This document shows positions 41,386 through 50,833 of a DNA stretch of 64,000 nucleotides, piece by piece. This DNA comes from Puniceicoccaceae bacterium 5H (GTDB taxonomy: Bacteria; Verrucomicrobiota; Verrucomicrobiia; Opitutales; Oceanipulchritudinaceae), in NCBI GenBank assembly GCA_009772895.1, contig WOUP01000006.1:124001-188000 (forward strand), written 5' to 3'. Under the pieces are notes generated by a model. The model had not been told where the DNA came from. It did no database searches and saw nothing but the letters and a program-made list of their open reading frames with translations. A program made the position numbers and the translations under genes. The first letter of the stretch is position 1. Each line of letters opens with the position of its first letter.

Positions 41386-43476
41386 TCAGAACGAAAAATC
41401 GAAGCGCGCCCAGAGGGTGCGTCCGGGCTCGTTAACGCGCGTCGTCTGGGGATAGCCGGCCACGGCGGCGCCCGCGCGGCTGATGTGCTCCGCGTAGGTG
41501 GCGTCGGTCAGGTTGTCGATGCCGGCGGTCAGGCGCGCGAAATCCGTCAGGCGCCACGCACCGTGCACGGACAACACCACGAAGCCGGGGGATTCGCCGA
41601 TGTCCTGACCCACGATGTTACCCTGCCCTACGGCCACGCGGTCCTGCTCGGCCACGCCGCGCAGCAAGGTCCCCAGCGACCACGTGTCCTGCCGGTAGGT
41701 AACCCTGAGGCGAGACTCCAGCGGCGGGATCTGCCCCAACGGGCGGTCGTCGGTCTCGTTGGTCCCACGCACGTAGGCCAGGCTGGCATCCACCAGCCAA
41801 TGCGCGTCGATCTTCCACGCCGCCCCGGCCTCGCCGCCCCAGGTGTGGGCGTCGACATTGCGGGTCACCACAGCCGCACGCGTGCCCATCACACCGGCCT
41901 TCTCGAAGCCGTTCTCGACCAGGGCAAAATCGTCGATCTGGCTGTAAAAGGCCGAGACATTCAGCGCGACCGGCCCAAGTTGGTGCGTCGCACCGAGGTC
42001 GAGCTGGGTCGTTTTCTCGGGATCGAGATCAAAGGCGCTGACTGACATGGTGCTCTCGTTCGAGAACAGCTCCCAGTAGTCGAGGAAGCGCTCGGTGTGG
42101 CCCAAGCCGGCGTAGAAGGTGGTAGGGCTATCCGGCAGCTCGAGTTCGTAGCGGGCGAAGCCGCTGATGAGCGCGTCGTCACGCTCGGCCCCAGCGGTCG
42201 GGTTCGGCAGCGTACTCATCATGCCCGCACGGACTTCGTCGCGATGGTCTTCTGCCTCCCAACGGTCCACCCGCGCTCCGACGACGACCCGCTGGGTGTC
42301 CGTCAGGGCATAGGCTGCTTCACCGAAGAGGCCCCACTGGGAGAAGTCGGCATCCCGTTGCCAAGCCATGCCTTCGTAAGACATCAGCTCGGCGTTCATG
42401 CTGGAGCGCGAGCGATGACGGTCCTGCTGGTGATCCATGCCCAGCGTCACACCCAGCGGCTCGAGCGGGCTCAACTCCAGCAGCGCCTTGCCTCCAACGG
42501 TGCGACGGTCAGTGTTCGTGGCCATGGGGTTGGGCATCATCATAGTGGGGGCAAACGAGCGCAGGCTGTAATTGTCCATCACGTGATCGACGTAGTTGTA
42601 GCCGGCCTCCACCTCGACCGCGTCGATCCACGGCGACAGGTTTTCGCGCCGGAAGTTCAGCGAATAGCTTTCGCGGTCGAAGGACGCCCCGTCCATCATG
42701 CGGTCGGCGTAGGCGGCTTCGCCATCGCTGACCGTGGCAGTGAACTGCAGCACGGTATCGGTGTCCGGCGTCCAACCGACAGCGGCGTTAGCGCTCCAGC
42801 GCATATGCCCGGCGTGGACTTCGTGGCCGCCGCCGTCTTCGTAGTCTTCGGATTCGCTGCGCACGACGGAGGTGCGGGCGAAGCCCTCCGGGCTGCCCGC
42901 GGTGACATCCGCCGCGAGGTCGAGGCGCCCGAAGCTGCCCACCGTGGCGCTGCTGTGGCCTTCGTAACCGGCCTGGACAAAATCCGGCGGGTCGGATTCG
43001 AAGACCACGACACCGGCGGAATTGCCCGGACCGTAAAGCACCGTCTGCGGGCCCTTGAGCACGCGCAAGCGGTCGTAGGCGGCCGGGAAGACGTAGGCCG
43101 TCGGCGGATCCATCCGCATGTTGCAGCCCCCGAGCACCGTCTGCCCGTCGAGCGAAATGCGCAGCCGCGAACCCGCCATGCCACGCAACACCGGATCACC
43201 GTCGGTGCCGCCTTTGCGGATGACCGAGAAGCCGGGCACGCTCTTGAGGTAGTCCGCGCCGTCCTGGGCGGGGATGGGTTGCACAGGGGCCTTGGCATCG
43301 AGCACCAGTTCGAGCGGGCGTCCGGCACTGGCAGCGGTCACGACTTCGGGCCGCAGCGGCACCGGGTCGTCCGGCGGGTTAGCCGTGGTATCATCGGACT
43401 GCCCGCAGGCCAGGGAGCCGGTGAGCAGGCACGAAAAGAGAAGCGTCCAACGAGGACGCACAAAACATTGGTCCAT
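41386..43476 (-). CDS. OprC-like TonB-dependent copper receptor
   Basis: The 696-residue protein has a signal peptide (about 1-25) and a plug (about 65-170) carrying the hallmark of the TonB-copper subfamily: GGCNMRMDPPTAYVFP, with Cys118, Met120 and Met122, then RLRVLKGPQTVLYGPGNSAG. OprC binds copper through a Cys-x(n)-Met site in this region. The barrel includes a Met-rich loop (PTMMMPNPMATN) near residue 310 that could add copper ligands. It ends with an aromatic strand (FDFSF). It should import copper at the outer membrane. The gene is preceded by a structured leader and, upstream, by a small Cys-x-x-Cys protein gene on the same strand. Confidence 0.9.
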   Translation of the reverse strand: MDQCFVRPRWTLLFSCLLTGSLACGQSDDTTANPPDDPVPLRPEVVTAASAGRPLELVLDAKAPVQPIPAQDGADYLKSVPGFSVIRKGGTDGDPVLRGMAGSRLRISLDGQTVLGGCNMRMDPPTAYVFPAAYDRLRVLKGPQTVLYGPGNSAGVVVFESDPPDFVQAGYEGHSSATVGSFGRLDLAADVTAGSPEGFARTSVVRSESEDYEDGGGHEVHAGHMRWSANAAVGWTPDTDTVLQFTATVSDGEAAYADRMMDGASFDRESYSLNFRRENLSPWIDAVEVEAGYNYVDHVMDNYSLRSFAPTMMMPNPMATNTDRRTVGGKALLELSPLEPLGVTLGMDHQQDRHRSRSSMNAELMSYEGMAWQRDADFSQWGLFGEAAYALTDTQRVVVGARVDRWEAEDHRDEVRAGMMSTLPNPTAGAERDDALISGFARYELELPDSPTTFYAGLGHTERFLDYWELFSNESTMSVSAFDLDPEKTTQLDLGATHQLGPVALNVSAFYSQIDDFALVENGFEKAGVMGTRAAVVTRNVDAHTWGGEAGAAWKIDAHWLVDASLAYVRGTNETDDRPLGQIPPLESRLRVTYRQDTWSLGTLLRGVAEQDRVAVGQGNIVGQDIGESPGFVVLSVHGAWRLTDFARLTAGIDNLTDATYAEHISRAGAAVAGYPQTTRVNEPGRTLWARFDFSF

Positions 43477-43479
43477 GGA

Positions 43480-43635
43480 GAAACTTTGCAGGTAGGTTGG
43501 CCTCGTGGCGCATAGCAGAGCGCCGCGGGACCGGGTGGCACGGGCAAACCGGGAACCCTTGGGCTCCGGCTCAGCAGGTGCAGGTTCGCACCACCGGGCC
43601 TTTTCTCAGCGCCCGGCAATGCCTCACTTCAAACC
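43480..43635 (-). ncRNA. Structured 5' leader of the copper receptor (candidate cobalamin-like riboswitch)
   Basis: On the minus strand this segment folds into successive hairpins: CCGGGC/GCCCGG, GGTGC/GCACC around a GAACCT loop, GGAGCC/GGTTCC with a CAAG loop, and GGCGC/GCGCC. It ends about a dozen bases before the start codon. Five short blocks occur in the order of the B12-element consensus: AAAAGG, CGGTG..GAA.C, GCTG, GCCAC and a terminal ACCTGC. The match is loose and several conserved bases are missing, so the class is uncertain. It also resembles parts of the TPP motif (CTGAGA, GAACCTG) but the pairing does not fit. Confidence 0.35.
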
Positions 43636-44028
43636 TCAGGCCACCCACCCGCGGGGAGGCGGCGTCGGCGGCGTCGCCCGCCAACCTGCCATGGACGTTT
43701 CATGTTCCGTGCGCTGCATTCGCGTTTCGGTCGGGCGCGGCAATACGACGTAGCCCAAGCGCTGGAAACAGAGCAATTCACGGCGCGTGATACGTTCGTT
43801 CGCCAACGGATCCTTGCGCTCCGCTTCCTTGGTCTCCGCCAGGGCATGGCAGAGGCTGCACATGCCTTCTTTGGCGAAGGTGCGCTCCACGGCATCCGTC
43901 ATGGACATCTCCTGCGCATTCTCCGAGAGCATGCGTGTCCAGGCGACAATCTGAAGCACGTCGAGGTGCACCCCGGTAAGCATCGCCCACAGACCGACCG
44001 CAAACAGCACTTTGCCGACACGCAACAA
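43636..44028 (-). CDS. Small membrane/periplasmic protein with Cys-x-x-Cys motif
   Basis: From a TTG at 44028 the protein has 130 residues with an N-terminal helix (RVGKVLFAVGLWAMLTGVHL), followed by LQIVAWTRMLSENAQ and GMCSLCHALAETKEAERK. An ATG at 44166 would add about 46 residues with no domain and hide the hydrophobic start, so the shorter form is preferred. The helix-WTRM-Cys-x-x-Cys layout matches small verrucomicrobial proteins often found beside metal receptors, from memory. The cysteine pair could bind copper and pass it on from the OprC-like receptor. The C-terminus is proline-rich. Confidence 0.6.
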   Translation of the reverse strand: MLRVGKVLFAVGLWAMLTGVHLDVLQIVAWTRMLSENAQEMSMTDAVERTFAKEGMCSLCHALAETKEAERKDPLANERITRRELLCFQRLGYVVLPRPTETRMQRTEHETSMAGWRATPPTPPPRGWVA

Positions 44029-44184
44029 CGGAACCGATGGTGCCCGGACCCGAGCGGCTGGCAACACAATCCACCCAACTTCCGCGGCGTGCTCATAAGT
44101 CTCTGAGATGCAGGCAGACAAGGCATCAAATGGCGACTGGGTCTCAATTTCCTCTTGCCATTTCAAACAGAGAGGACCTGTATC

Positions 44185-44203
44185 TGAGACTTATTCGCAT
44201 CTC
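44185..44203 (+). promoter_or_regulatory. Candidate Fur-type operator
   Basis: The 19 bases TGAGACTTATTCGCATCTC have partial dyad symmetry (GAGA/TCTC) and resemble the Fur box with several mismatches. They lie about 50 bases before the siderophore-type receptor start and between divergent genes. Confidence 0.35.
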
Positions 44204-44252
44204 GTCCCGTCCTTTGTGGCGGGCGGCTCTTGCAGTTCAGCTCTGCTTTCCC

Positions 44253-46313
44253 ATGTATCGCACCACTTCCACCCTCTTAACCTTGGGCCTCGCCTTGAAC
44301 GGCAGCCTCTACGCGCAAGACGACGATCGTGTCGTCGAGCTCGAAGAAGTCTCGCTGCAGGCCACGCAGGACTATATGGACGACTCCGCCCTGATCGCGG
44401 ACGCCGTGTCGTCTTCGAGCAAACTGGGAGGTTCTCTGCTCGAAACCCCACGTTCAGTCAGCGTGATCACGATGGGCCAGATCGAGGAGCGCGGCGCGCT
44501 GTCGATCCAGGACGCCCTCGACTACACCCCAGGCGTGCGCACCGGCGGTTACGGTTTTGACTCCCGCCTCGACTCGGCCCAGATCCGCGGGGTGTCGCCG
44601 CTGGCCTACCTCGATGGCTTCCAGTCCATCTTCAAGTGGTACAACAGCCCGCGCATCGACGTCTTCATGCTGGAGCGCGTCGAAGTCGTGAAGGGCCCCT
44701 CTTCCGTGCTCTACGGCCAGAGCGCGCTCGGCGGCATCGTCAACTCCGTCTCCAAGACGCCCAAGGCCGAGCAGCAAGGCCTGCTGGAGGTCCAATACGG
44801 CAACAACGAGCGCAAGCAGATCGCGGCGGACGTCACCGGCCCGATCGACGAGCAGGGCCAGTTCCTCTACCGTGTGGTCGGCCTGTTCCGCGACAGCGAT
44901 ACCGATGTCGACTACGTTTCCAACGACTCCAAGGCCATCATGCCGTCCTTCACCTGGGCGCCGACCGATGCCACCGAGTTGACGCTGCTGGTGAGCCTGC
45001 AGGAAAACCACCGCGGCCAGTCCCTGCAGTTCCTGCCGACCGAAGGCACGCTCGAGCCGGGCCGCCACATCCCCAGCGACACCTTTATCGGCGAGCCGGA
45101 CTGGGATCGCTACGACACCGAGCACCAGTCCTACTCCCTCTTCTTCGATCACACGTTCAACGACGTGTTTTCCTTCGAGGTCAACAGCCGCTACCTCGAA
45201 AGTGACGCCATCTACCGCGCCCACTGGGTCGCCTACACGGGCGGGGACTTGATTGACGACGACGGCAACATCATCCGCACCGCCTACGACGCCCGGAACT
45301 GGACCCGCACCTTTGTCGGCAACGCCATCGGCCATGCAGATTTCGATACGGGCATGGTCAGCCACCAGGTGTCCGCCGGTTTGGACTGGCAGGATGTGAC
45401 GACCGACAGCGACTACGCCTACGGCTCCAGCACGATCAACATCTACGACCCGGTCTATGGTCAGGAGGTGGTAACCGACCCCATCGCCGACATGCCGGAG
45501 ACCGACAACACCGTCTTTGGTGCTTACGCTCGTGACCGCATCTCTTACGGCAACTGGCTCCTCTCCGCCGGCATCCGCCGTGACAGCGTGGAGACCCAGG
45601 ACGCTGGCACGGACGAGCCGTCCATCGACCAATGGGCCACCACCGGCGACGTGGGCCTGATGTATATCTTCGACTTCGGCCTGTCCGTCTACGGCAGCTG
45701 GGCCGAGTCCTTCGAAGCGCAGGGCAAGACCGAGGGCTTCGACGGCTCGCAGATCCAGCTCGACCCCAAGGAAGGCCGCCAATACGAGGTGGGCCTCAAA
45801 TACCAGCCGCAGAACATCAACGCACTCTTCACCGTCGCCCTCTACGACATCGAAGAAACGAACCGTCCGGTGCAGAACGGTCTCGTGGTCGAGCAGACCT
45901 CCACCGATATCCAGGGCATCGAGCTGGCCGCGCAGACCAATCTCGACGACTGGTACTTCACCGCCGGTTACACCTACCTCGAAGCCGAAGACGTCAACGG
46001 CCACCAGCTGGTGACCATCCCGAAGCACGCCGCCTCAACCTGGGTAAGCTACAAGCCCAGCACGGGGCCGCTCGCGAACTTCAAGGCCGGTGCCGGCCTG
46101 CGCTATACCGGCGAGACCTGGGACGGTGCCGACGCCGCCTCGACCGACGATGTGCTGCTGGTCGATGCCATGATCGGCTACGACTTCGAGCCCTTCAGTG
46201 TGCAGCTCAACGCCCGCAATCTCGAGGACAAGGAATACGTCGCCTCCACCGACGGCCGCGCCTACTACGGCCAGCGCCGCTCCGTGGTGCTGACGGCCAA
46301 GTATCATTTCTAA
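44253..46313 (+). CDS. TonB-dependent siderophore receptor
   Basis: The ATG at 44253 gives 686 residues with a signal peptide (MYRTTSTLLTLGLALNGSLYAQ). The plug (about 45-170) has ETPRSVSVITMGQIEERGALSIQDAL, typical of the FhuA/FpvA/siderophore subfamily, and RVEVVKGPSSVLYGQSALGG. The barrel ends in a C-terminal phenylalanine (TAKYHF) for Bam recognition. It imports a ferric siderophore, using the TonB system whose genes follow on the same strand. A PepSY-type protein, the usual partner for intracellular or periplasmic iron reduction, is the next gene, 106 bases downstream. Confidence 0.93.
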   Translation: MYRTTSTLLTLGLALNGSLYAQDDDRVVELEEVSLQATQDYMDDSALIADAVSSSSKLGGSLLETPRSVSVITMGQIEERGALSIQDALDYTPGVRTGGYGFDSRLDSAQIRGVSPLAYLDGFQSIFKWYNSPRIDVFMLERVEVVKGPSSVLYGQSALGGIVNSVSKTPKAEQQGLLEVQYGNNERKQIAADVTGPIDEQGQFLYRVVGLFRDSDTDVDYVSNDSKAIMPSFTWAPTDATELTLLVSLQENHRGQSLQFLPTEGTLEPGRHIPSDTFIGEPDWDRYDTEHQSYSLFFDHTFNDVFSFEVNSRYLESDAIYRAHWVAYTGGDLIDDDGNIIRTAYDARNWTRTFVGNAIGHADFDTGMVSHQVSAGLDWQDVTTDSDYAYGSSTINIYDPVYGQEVVTDPIADMPETDNTVFGAYARDRISYGNWLLSAGIRRDSVETQDAGTDEPSIDQWATTGDVGLMYIFDFGLSVYGSWAESFEAQGKTEGFDGSQIQLDPKEGRQYEVGLKYQPQNINALFTVALYDIEETNRPVQNGLVVEQTSTDIQGIELAAQTNLDDWYFTAGYTYLEAEDVNGHQLVTIPKHAASTWVSYKPSTGPLANFKAGAGLRYTGETWDGADAASTDDVLLVDAMIGYDFEPFSVQLNARNLEDKEYVASTDGRAYYGQRRSVVLTAKYHF

Positions 46314-46347
46314 CAAGCCTACCGTCAGTCCGCAAAACTGCCTCGGA

Positions 46348-46390
46348 GCCCCGGGAGACCTTCCCGAAACCGGCTCCGGGGCCTTTGCAT
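46348..46390 (+). terminator. Hairpin with short T-run between receptor and PepSY genes
   Basis: GCCCCGG (46348-46354) pairs with CCGGGGC (46376-46382), and an alternative GGAGCC/GGCTCC pair exists. Only CTTTG follows, so it may be a partial terminator or attenuator that lowers expression of the downstream TonB genes. Confidence 0.4.
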
Positions 46391-46419
46391 CTAGTTGAAC
46401 CGTTCGCCTCTTCCACTTC

Positions 46420-47580
46420 GTGAAAACCAAAACCATCTGGAGAATCCACTCCGTGCTCGGGCTGTTCTGCGCCCTCGGCCTGATCGTGCTCGGCGTAACG
46501 GGAAGCGTGCTCGTCTTTCACCGCGAGATCGCCCACGCGCTGTGGCCGGAAAATACGCTGGTCTCCGATGAAACGCCCACGGCGGAAGAACGGCTACCCC
46601 TGCCCCAGCTGATCGCAGAGACGGATGCCAAGTTCCCCGAATACTGGATGCGGGGCTGGCTGCCGCGCTACGGCTCGGAAGCCCGCGACAATGCGTACAT
46701 GACCAAGCGCGGGACGGACGACTGGTTCATGGCCTACGTCGACCCGTACACGGGCGAATCTGTAGCCGAACCGGTCTCGACCGAGCACACCTTCTACGGC
46801 TGGTTCGTCACGCTGCACTACACGCTTTTCACCGATCACTGGGGCATGGCGCTGACGGCCCTCTTCGCCCTCGGCTTCCTCGGTCTGAGCGTCACGGGCG
46901 TCTACATTTACCGCAATTTCTGGAAGTCGCTCTTCCGCCTGCGCTGGCGGCAAAGCGCACGCATCTTTACCTCCGACCTGCACAAAATGGTCGGTATTGC
47001 GTCCATCCCCTTCAATTTCATCTTCGGCGTCACCGGGGCCTACTGGAATATCGACCACATCGCGCACGAGATGCTGGAGCACCACGATCACGCGGAGGTG
47101 CCCGTGCCCTACGAGGGCGATGTGACGGCCCACCTCGGTTCGGTGCTGGCGACGGCCCAGGAAACCATCCCGGACTACACGCTCAATTACGTCTACCTGC
47201 CCACCGGCGAGGACGCCAACGTCTACCTCTATGGGCAGACGCCCGAAGGCCACCCCTTCCGCAGCCCCTACGGCACCTACATCTGGATCAACTACGAGAG
47301 CGGCGAAGTGACCTACACGCGCGACCTGCGCACCGCCGGGCTCTGGAACCGCGTGAAGGACGCCTTCGAGCCGCTGCACTTTGGCAACTTCGGCGGCATC
47401 GTGAGCAAGCTGCTCTGGTGCCTCGCCGGTCTGTTCCCCGCCATTCTCGCCGGCTCCGGCACCTGGATCTGGTGGCACCGCAAGCGCACCCTGAAAAAGC
47501 GCAAGGCCCAGCAGCGCGCCAAAGCCGCCGCTCAGCCGCAAAAGCAGGAATCCAAGGAACCCGTTGCGACCCATGTTTAA
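46420..47580 (+). CDS. PepSY-associated membrane protein (PiuB-like)
   Basis: The gene starts with GTG at 46420 and encodes 386 residues. There are four transmembrane helices (about 11-33, 140-162, 185-207 and 325-350) and two PepSY-like extracytoplasmic regions (about 35-135 and 215-320), with conserved His residues on the helices (RIHSVLG, HREIAHAL, DLHKMVG). The family, which includes iron-uptake reductases such as PiuB and FsrB-like proteins, probably reduces ferric siderophores at the inner membrane. It lies between the siderophore receptor and the TonB genes; the next start overlaps its stop by 8 bases. Confidence 0.9.
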   Translation: MKTKTIWRIHSVLGLFCALGLIVLGVTGSVLVFHREIAHALWPENTLVSDETPTAEERLPLPQLIAETDAKFPEYWMRGWLPRYGSEARDNAYMTKRGTDDWFMAYVDPYTGESVAEPVSTEHTFYGWFVTLHYTLFTDHWGMALTALFALGFLGLSVTGVYIYRNFWKSLFRLRWRQSARIFTSDLHKMVGIASIPFNFIFGVTGAYWNIDHIAHEMLEHHDHAEVPVPYEGDVTAHLGSVLATAQETIPDYTLNYVYLPTGEDANVYLYGQTPEGHPFRSPYGTYIWINYESGEVTYTRDLRTAGLWNRVKDAFEPLHFGNFGGIVSKLLWCLAGLFPAILAGSGTWIWWHRKRTLKKRKAQQRAKAAAQPQKQESKEPVATHV

Positions 47581-48352
47581 GCCGCTTTACCTCTGCAGCC
47601 TCCTCGCCCTGCCGCTCGCGGCCGCGCCCAGCCCAGAGCGAGCGGCGCTGGACGACGCCCGTAGCACCATCAAGCAATGGGTGGGCGTAGAAGACACCCT
47701 TTCCCGCGAGTCCGCCGCCTGGCAGCGCAAGCAGACCCTGCTGAACGACCTGCTCGGCGTCTCCGAGCAGCGTCTGGCCCAGCTAGACGCGACACTGCAG
47801 GAAACCGAAGGCGACCTCTCCACGGCCGAACAGGCGCGCGCCGAACTGCTCGACCAGCAGGACGCGCTGGAACAGCAGGCCGACCTGGTGCGCCGTGCCC
47901 TGGCGACCCTCGAGGCCGACCTGCGCGCCTTGCAGCCGCACTTACCCCCGCCCTTACAGGAGGAGCTGGCACGTGACTTCCAACGGCTGCCCGGCGCCGA
48001 AGCCGAAACGTCTCTGGGCCTGGGCGAACGCATGCAGACGGTCGTCAACCTGATCGAGCGCATCCGCGCCTTCGACGATACGGTGCGGGTCCACGAGGCC
48101 GTGCAGACCCTGCCCGGGCAAGACCGCCCCGCCGCGGTACGCACCCTCTACTTGGGGCTGGGGCAGGCCTACTACATCGCACCGGAAGACGCCGGCTTTG
48201 GCCGCATGACGCGCGACGGCTGGCAATGGCAGTCGCAGCCGGAGCTGGCCGACGCGATTGCGGCCGCGATGGAGATCGTCGACGGCACCAGCGACGACCT
48301 CGACTTCATTGCCCTGCCCGTGAACCTGACCGCCACGGAGGCCGACCGATGA
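47573..48352 (+). CDS. Exported DUF3450-family coiled-coil protein
   Basis: The ATG at 47573 gives 259 residues with a signal peptide (MFKPLYLCSLLALPLAA). A long coiled coil rich in Glu, Gln and Leu (about 45-125) is followed by a globular C-terminal half (LGLGQAYYIAPEDAGFGRM, W-W-SQPEL, FIALPV). The DUF3450 family is encoded with the TonB2/TtpC-type systems of vibrios and related bacteria and is thought to assist energy transduction in the periplasm. It overlaps the PepSY gene by 8 bases and the next gene by 4 (ATGA), so translation is coupled. Confidence 0.88.
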   Translation: MFKPLYLCSLLALPLAAAPSPERAALDDARSTIKQWVGVEDTLSRESAAWQRKQTLLNDLLGVSEQRLAQLDATLQETEGDLSTAEQARAELLDQQDALEQQADLVRRALATLEADLRALQPHLPPPLQEELARDFQRLPGAEAETSLGLGERMQTVVNLIERIRAFDDTVRVHEAVQTLPGQDRPAAVRTLYLGLGQAYYIAPEDAGFGRMTRDGWQWQSQPELADAIAAAMEIVDGTSDDLDFIALPVNLTATEADR

Positions 48353-49767
48353 AGCTACGCCGTTTCTTTTGCCTTTTTCTCTCGGTGGCCTGCCTCGGCG
48401 GGATCGCCCAGGCCCAGGACGACGCAGCCTCCCTCCAGGAGGTGGCGCAACGCCGCGAAGCCCAGTTGGCCGACGCGCTGGAGCGCCTGCGCACGCTGCG
48501 AAACGACATCGAGGCCCAGCAGATCCCGCTCGCACAGCGCCTGCAGGACCTGGACGCGCAAATTCGCGAGCGCCAACGCGAGGTCGAGCGGCGCCAGCGC
48601 ATCCGCGACAATCAGAGCGTGGAGCTGGATACGCTGCGCCAACGCGTAAGCGACCGCCAGCGAGAGCTCGACTACATTTCCCGCACGCTCCTGCCCGAAT
48701 ACTTCGCCAATTACGACGCCTCACTCTCCGCCGGGGAACGCGCCACGGCAGGCGAGGACGTGCGCCAGTACAACCTCTTTCTCGAAAAGCCCGATACCAG
48801 CGAGACGGACCGCCTGCAGCACAGCCTCGCCCTGCTACGGGATTCCTGGGCGCAGCTGGAGTCTCGCCTGGGTGGCAAGCGCTACGCCGGGGAGGCGCTC
48901 GATCCAGAGGGGCGCGTCATCTCCGGTCGCTTCGTGCAGACGGGTCCCCTGCTCTACTTTGCCGCCGATCAGGGTGAGCTGGCCGGTCTGGCGGAAGAAA
49001 CGACCGCGCTCAACGCCACCGTCACGCCCCTCAGCACGAGTCAGAACGCCCACATCGTCGAGGTCGCTCAGGCCGGGCGCGGCACGCTACCGGTCGACCC
49101 GAGTCTCGGCAACGCTCTGGCCATCGAGCAGACACGCGACAGCCTGACGGAGCACCTCGAGAAGGGCGGCATCTGGGTCTATCCCATCCTGCTCTTCGCT
49201 CTGGCCGCCACGCTGGTTGCGATCCTCAAGATCTTCCAGGTCTACCGCATCCGGCACCCGCAGCCGATGGCGATCCACGATATCGTGAAGGCCCTCCGCG
49301 CCGGCCAGCGGGACGAGGCCATGCGCCTGGCGCGCAGCCAGCCGGAGCCCGCCCGCGAGATGCTGGTCGCCGCGGTCGAGCATTCGGACGAATCGGTGGA
49401 GATGGTCGAAGAGGTCATGTACGAGTCGATGCTCAGCACGCAGCCGCGCCTCGAACGCTTCCTCAACGTCATTGCCGTCACCGCCTCCGCCGCACCGCTG
49501 CTGGGCCTGCTCGGCACCGTCACCGGCATCATCAAGACCTTCCGCCTCATGACCGTCTTTGGCGCGGGCGATCCCAAACCGCTCATCTCGGGCATTTCGG
49601 AAGCCCTCATCACGACCGAGCTGGGCCTCGTGCTCGCGATCCCCGCGCTGGTATTGCACGCCATGCTTTCCCGCAAGGTCGCGGGTGTCATGGCGCGGCT
49701 GGAGAAGGCCTCCGTGGCGTTCCTCAACGGCCTTTCGCGCAAGTCCCTCAACCAGAAGGCCTCCTGA
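48349..49767 (+). CDS. ExbB/TolQ-family proton channel protein with large periplasmic domain (TtpC-like)
   Basis: The 472-residue protein starts with a signal-like segment ([18 protein letters not shown]) followed by an extended coiled coil (about 25-130) and a periplasmic domain (to about 270). Three MotA/TolQ/ExbB helices are at 275-297, 372-395 and 421-443, with the typical [15 protein letters not shown] and [18 protein letters not shown] stretches. The N-terminal periplasmic extension is the mark of TtpC, an extra component of TonB2 systems. It shares an ATGA overlap with the DUF3450 gene and lies two bases before the next ExbB gene. Confidence 0.9.
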   Translation: MKLRRFFCLFLSVACLGGIAQAQDDAASLQEVAQRREAQLADALERLRTLRNDIEAQQIPLAQRLQDLDAQIRERQREVERRQRIRDNQSVELDTLRQRVSDRQRELDYISRTLLPEYFANYDASLSAGERATAGEDVRQYNLFLEKPDTSETDRLQHSLALLRDSWAQLESRLGGKRYAGEALDPEGRVISGRFVQTGPLLYFAADQGELAGLAEETTALNATVTPLSTSQNAHIVEVAQAGRGTLPVDPSLGNALAIEQTRDSLTEHLEKGGIWVYPILLFALAATLVAILKIFQVYRIRHPQPMAIHDIVKALRAGQRDEAMRLARSQPEPAREMLVAAVEHSDESVEMVEEVMYESMLSTQPRLERFLNVIAVTASAAPLLGLLGTVTGIIKTFRLMTVFGAGDPKPLISGISEALITTELGLVLAIPALVLHAMLSRKVAGVMARLEKASVAFLNGLSRKSLNQKAS

Positions 49768-49769
49768 GC

Positions 49770-50426
49770 ATGAACACCGGTGTCTCATCGTGGCACGAAG
49801 CACTCGTCCAGATCTGGACGAGCGGCGGCTGGCTGATGGTGCCGCTGTTGGCGCTGACGTGCTTTATCTACTACACCGCGATCGAACTCTACTGCCGCGT
49901 GCATTTCCACTTCCTGCTACGGGCCAAGGTGCACCAGCGCAAGCTGCCGGAGATCACCGCCGCGAAAACCCGCCACCTCGGGCTCGCCCGCCAATTGCTG
50001 CTCACGCAAGCCAGCTCGATGGCCGAGGTGCGCCGCCACTTCCAGGAGGTGCGCAACGAATACCTGCCCGCCGTCAACCGCCGGATCCGCTTCCTCGGCA
50101 TCATCATCACCGCCGGGCCGCTACTCGGCCTGCTGGGCACCGTCACCGGTATGCTCTCGACCTTCGACGGCATGGTGCATGCGACCGGCGATCGCTTCGA
50201 CAGCATCGTCACGGGCATCTCAGAAGCCTTGATCACGACCCAGATGGGCCTGCTGATCGCAATTCCGGCCCTCATCATCCTTTCGCTGATCGTGCAGCGC
50301 CGCAACGACCTGGTCCACGCCATCGCCCGACTGGAACGCCTCAACGCCCAGCTGGCCCTGCGCTCGGGCTGCCCGGTCAAGCGCCCTGCCCGTCAGGCCC
50401 AACCGCAAACCGTATCCGTGTCATGA
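49770..50426 (+). CDS. exbB: ExbB proton-channel protein
   Basis: The 218-residue protein has three transmembrane helices (about 15-37, 105-125 and 150-175) and the MotA/TolQ/ExbB core: [27 protein letters not shown] and [20 protein letters not shown]. It forms a pentameric channel with ExbD in the inner membrane that converts the proton gradient into TonB movement. It follows the TtpC-like gene by two bases and overlaps exbD by four bases (ATGA). Confidence 0.95.
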   Translation: MNTGVSSWHEALVQIWTSGGWLMVPLLALTCFIYYTAIELYCRVHFHFLLRAKVHQRKLPEITAAKTRHLGLARQLLLTQASSMAEVRRHFQEVRNEYLPAVNRRIRFLGIIITAGPLLGLLGTVTGMLSTFDGMVHATGDRFDSIVTGISEALITTQMGLLIAIPALIILSLIVQRRNDLVHAIARLERLNAQLALRSGCPVKRPARQAQPQTVSVS

Positions 50427-50830
50427 GAGAACGTCGCCTGCTCTACGACAACGACGCAAAAACGGAGGAGGTCAACGTCTCCCCGCTCATCGACATCGTC
50501 TTCATCCTGCTGATCTTCTTCATCGTCACCACCGTGTTCGTCGAAGAGACCGGGGTGGAGGTCCAGCGTCCGCGCGCCGCTTCCGCCCACGATCTGGAGA
50601 AAAACGCGATCCTCATCGCCATCACCGCCGAAGGCAACGTCGTCTACGGCGGACGCGAGATCGGCGTCAACGGGGTGCGCGGGATCGTGCGCCGTCTAGT
50701 GAAGGAAGAAGACCGGCCGGTGATCATTCAGGCGGACAAGGCGGTGTCGGTCGAACGCTACACGCAGGTGCACGACGAGGCCGCCCTGGCCGGTGCGCAG
50801 CACATCAACCTCGCCACGACCAACCCGTAG
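50423..50830 (+). CDS. exbD: ExbD biopolymer transport protein
   Basis: The 135-residue protein has one N-terminal transmembrane helix (20-39) with the proton-relay Asp24 in [16 protein letters not shown], and a periplasmic ExbD domain (40-135, with [12 protein letters not shown] and [17 protein letters not shown]). The length is normal for ExbD. The start is the ATGA overlap with exbB. It works with the two ExbB-type proteins and TonB. Confidence 0.96.
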   Translation: MRERRLLYDNDAKTEEVNVSPLIDIVFILLIFFIVTTVFVEETGVEVQRPRAASAHDLEKNAILIAITAEGNVVYGGREIGVNGVRGIVRRLVKEEDRPVIIQADKAVSVERYTQVHDEAALAGAQHINLATTNP

Positions 50831-50833
50831 GGC

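Noticed and set aside
43480-43635. TPP riboswitch in the copper-receptor leader
   Set aside because: CTGAGA and GAACCTG are present, but the required P4/P5 pairing is replaced by a local GGTGC/GCACC hairpin.
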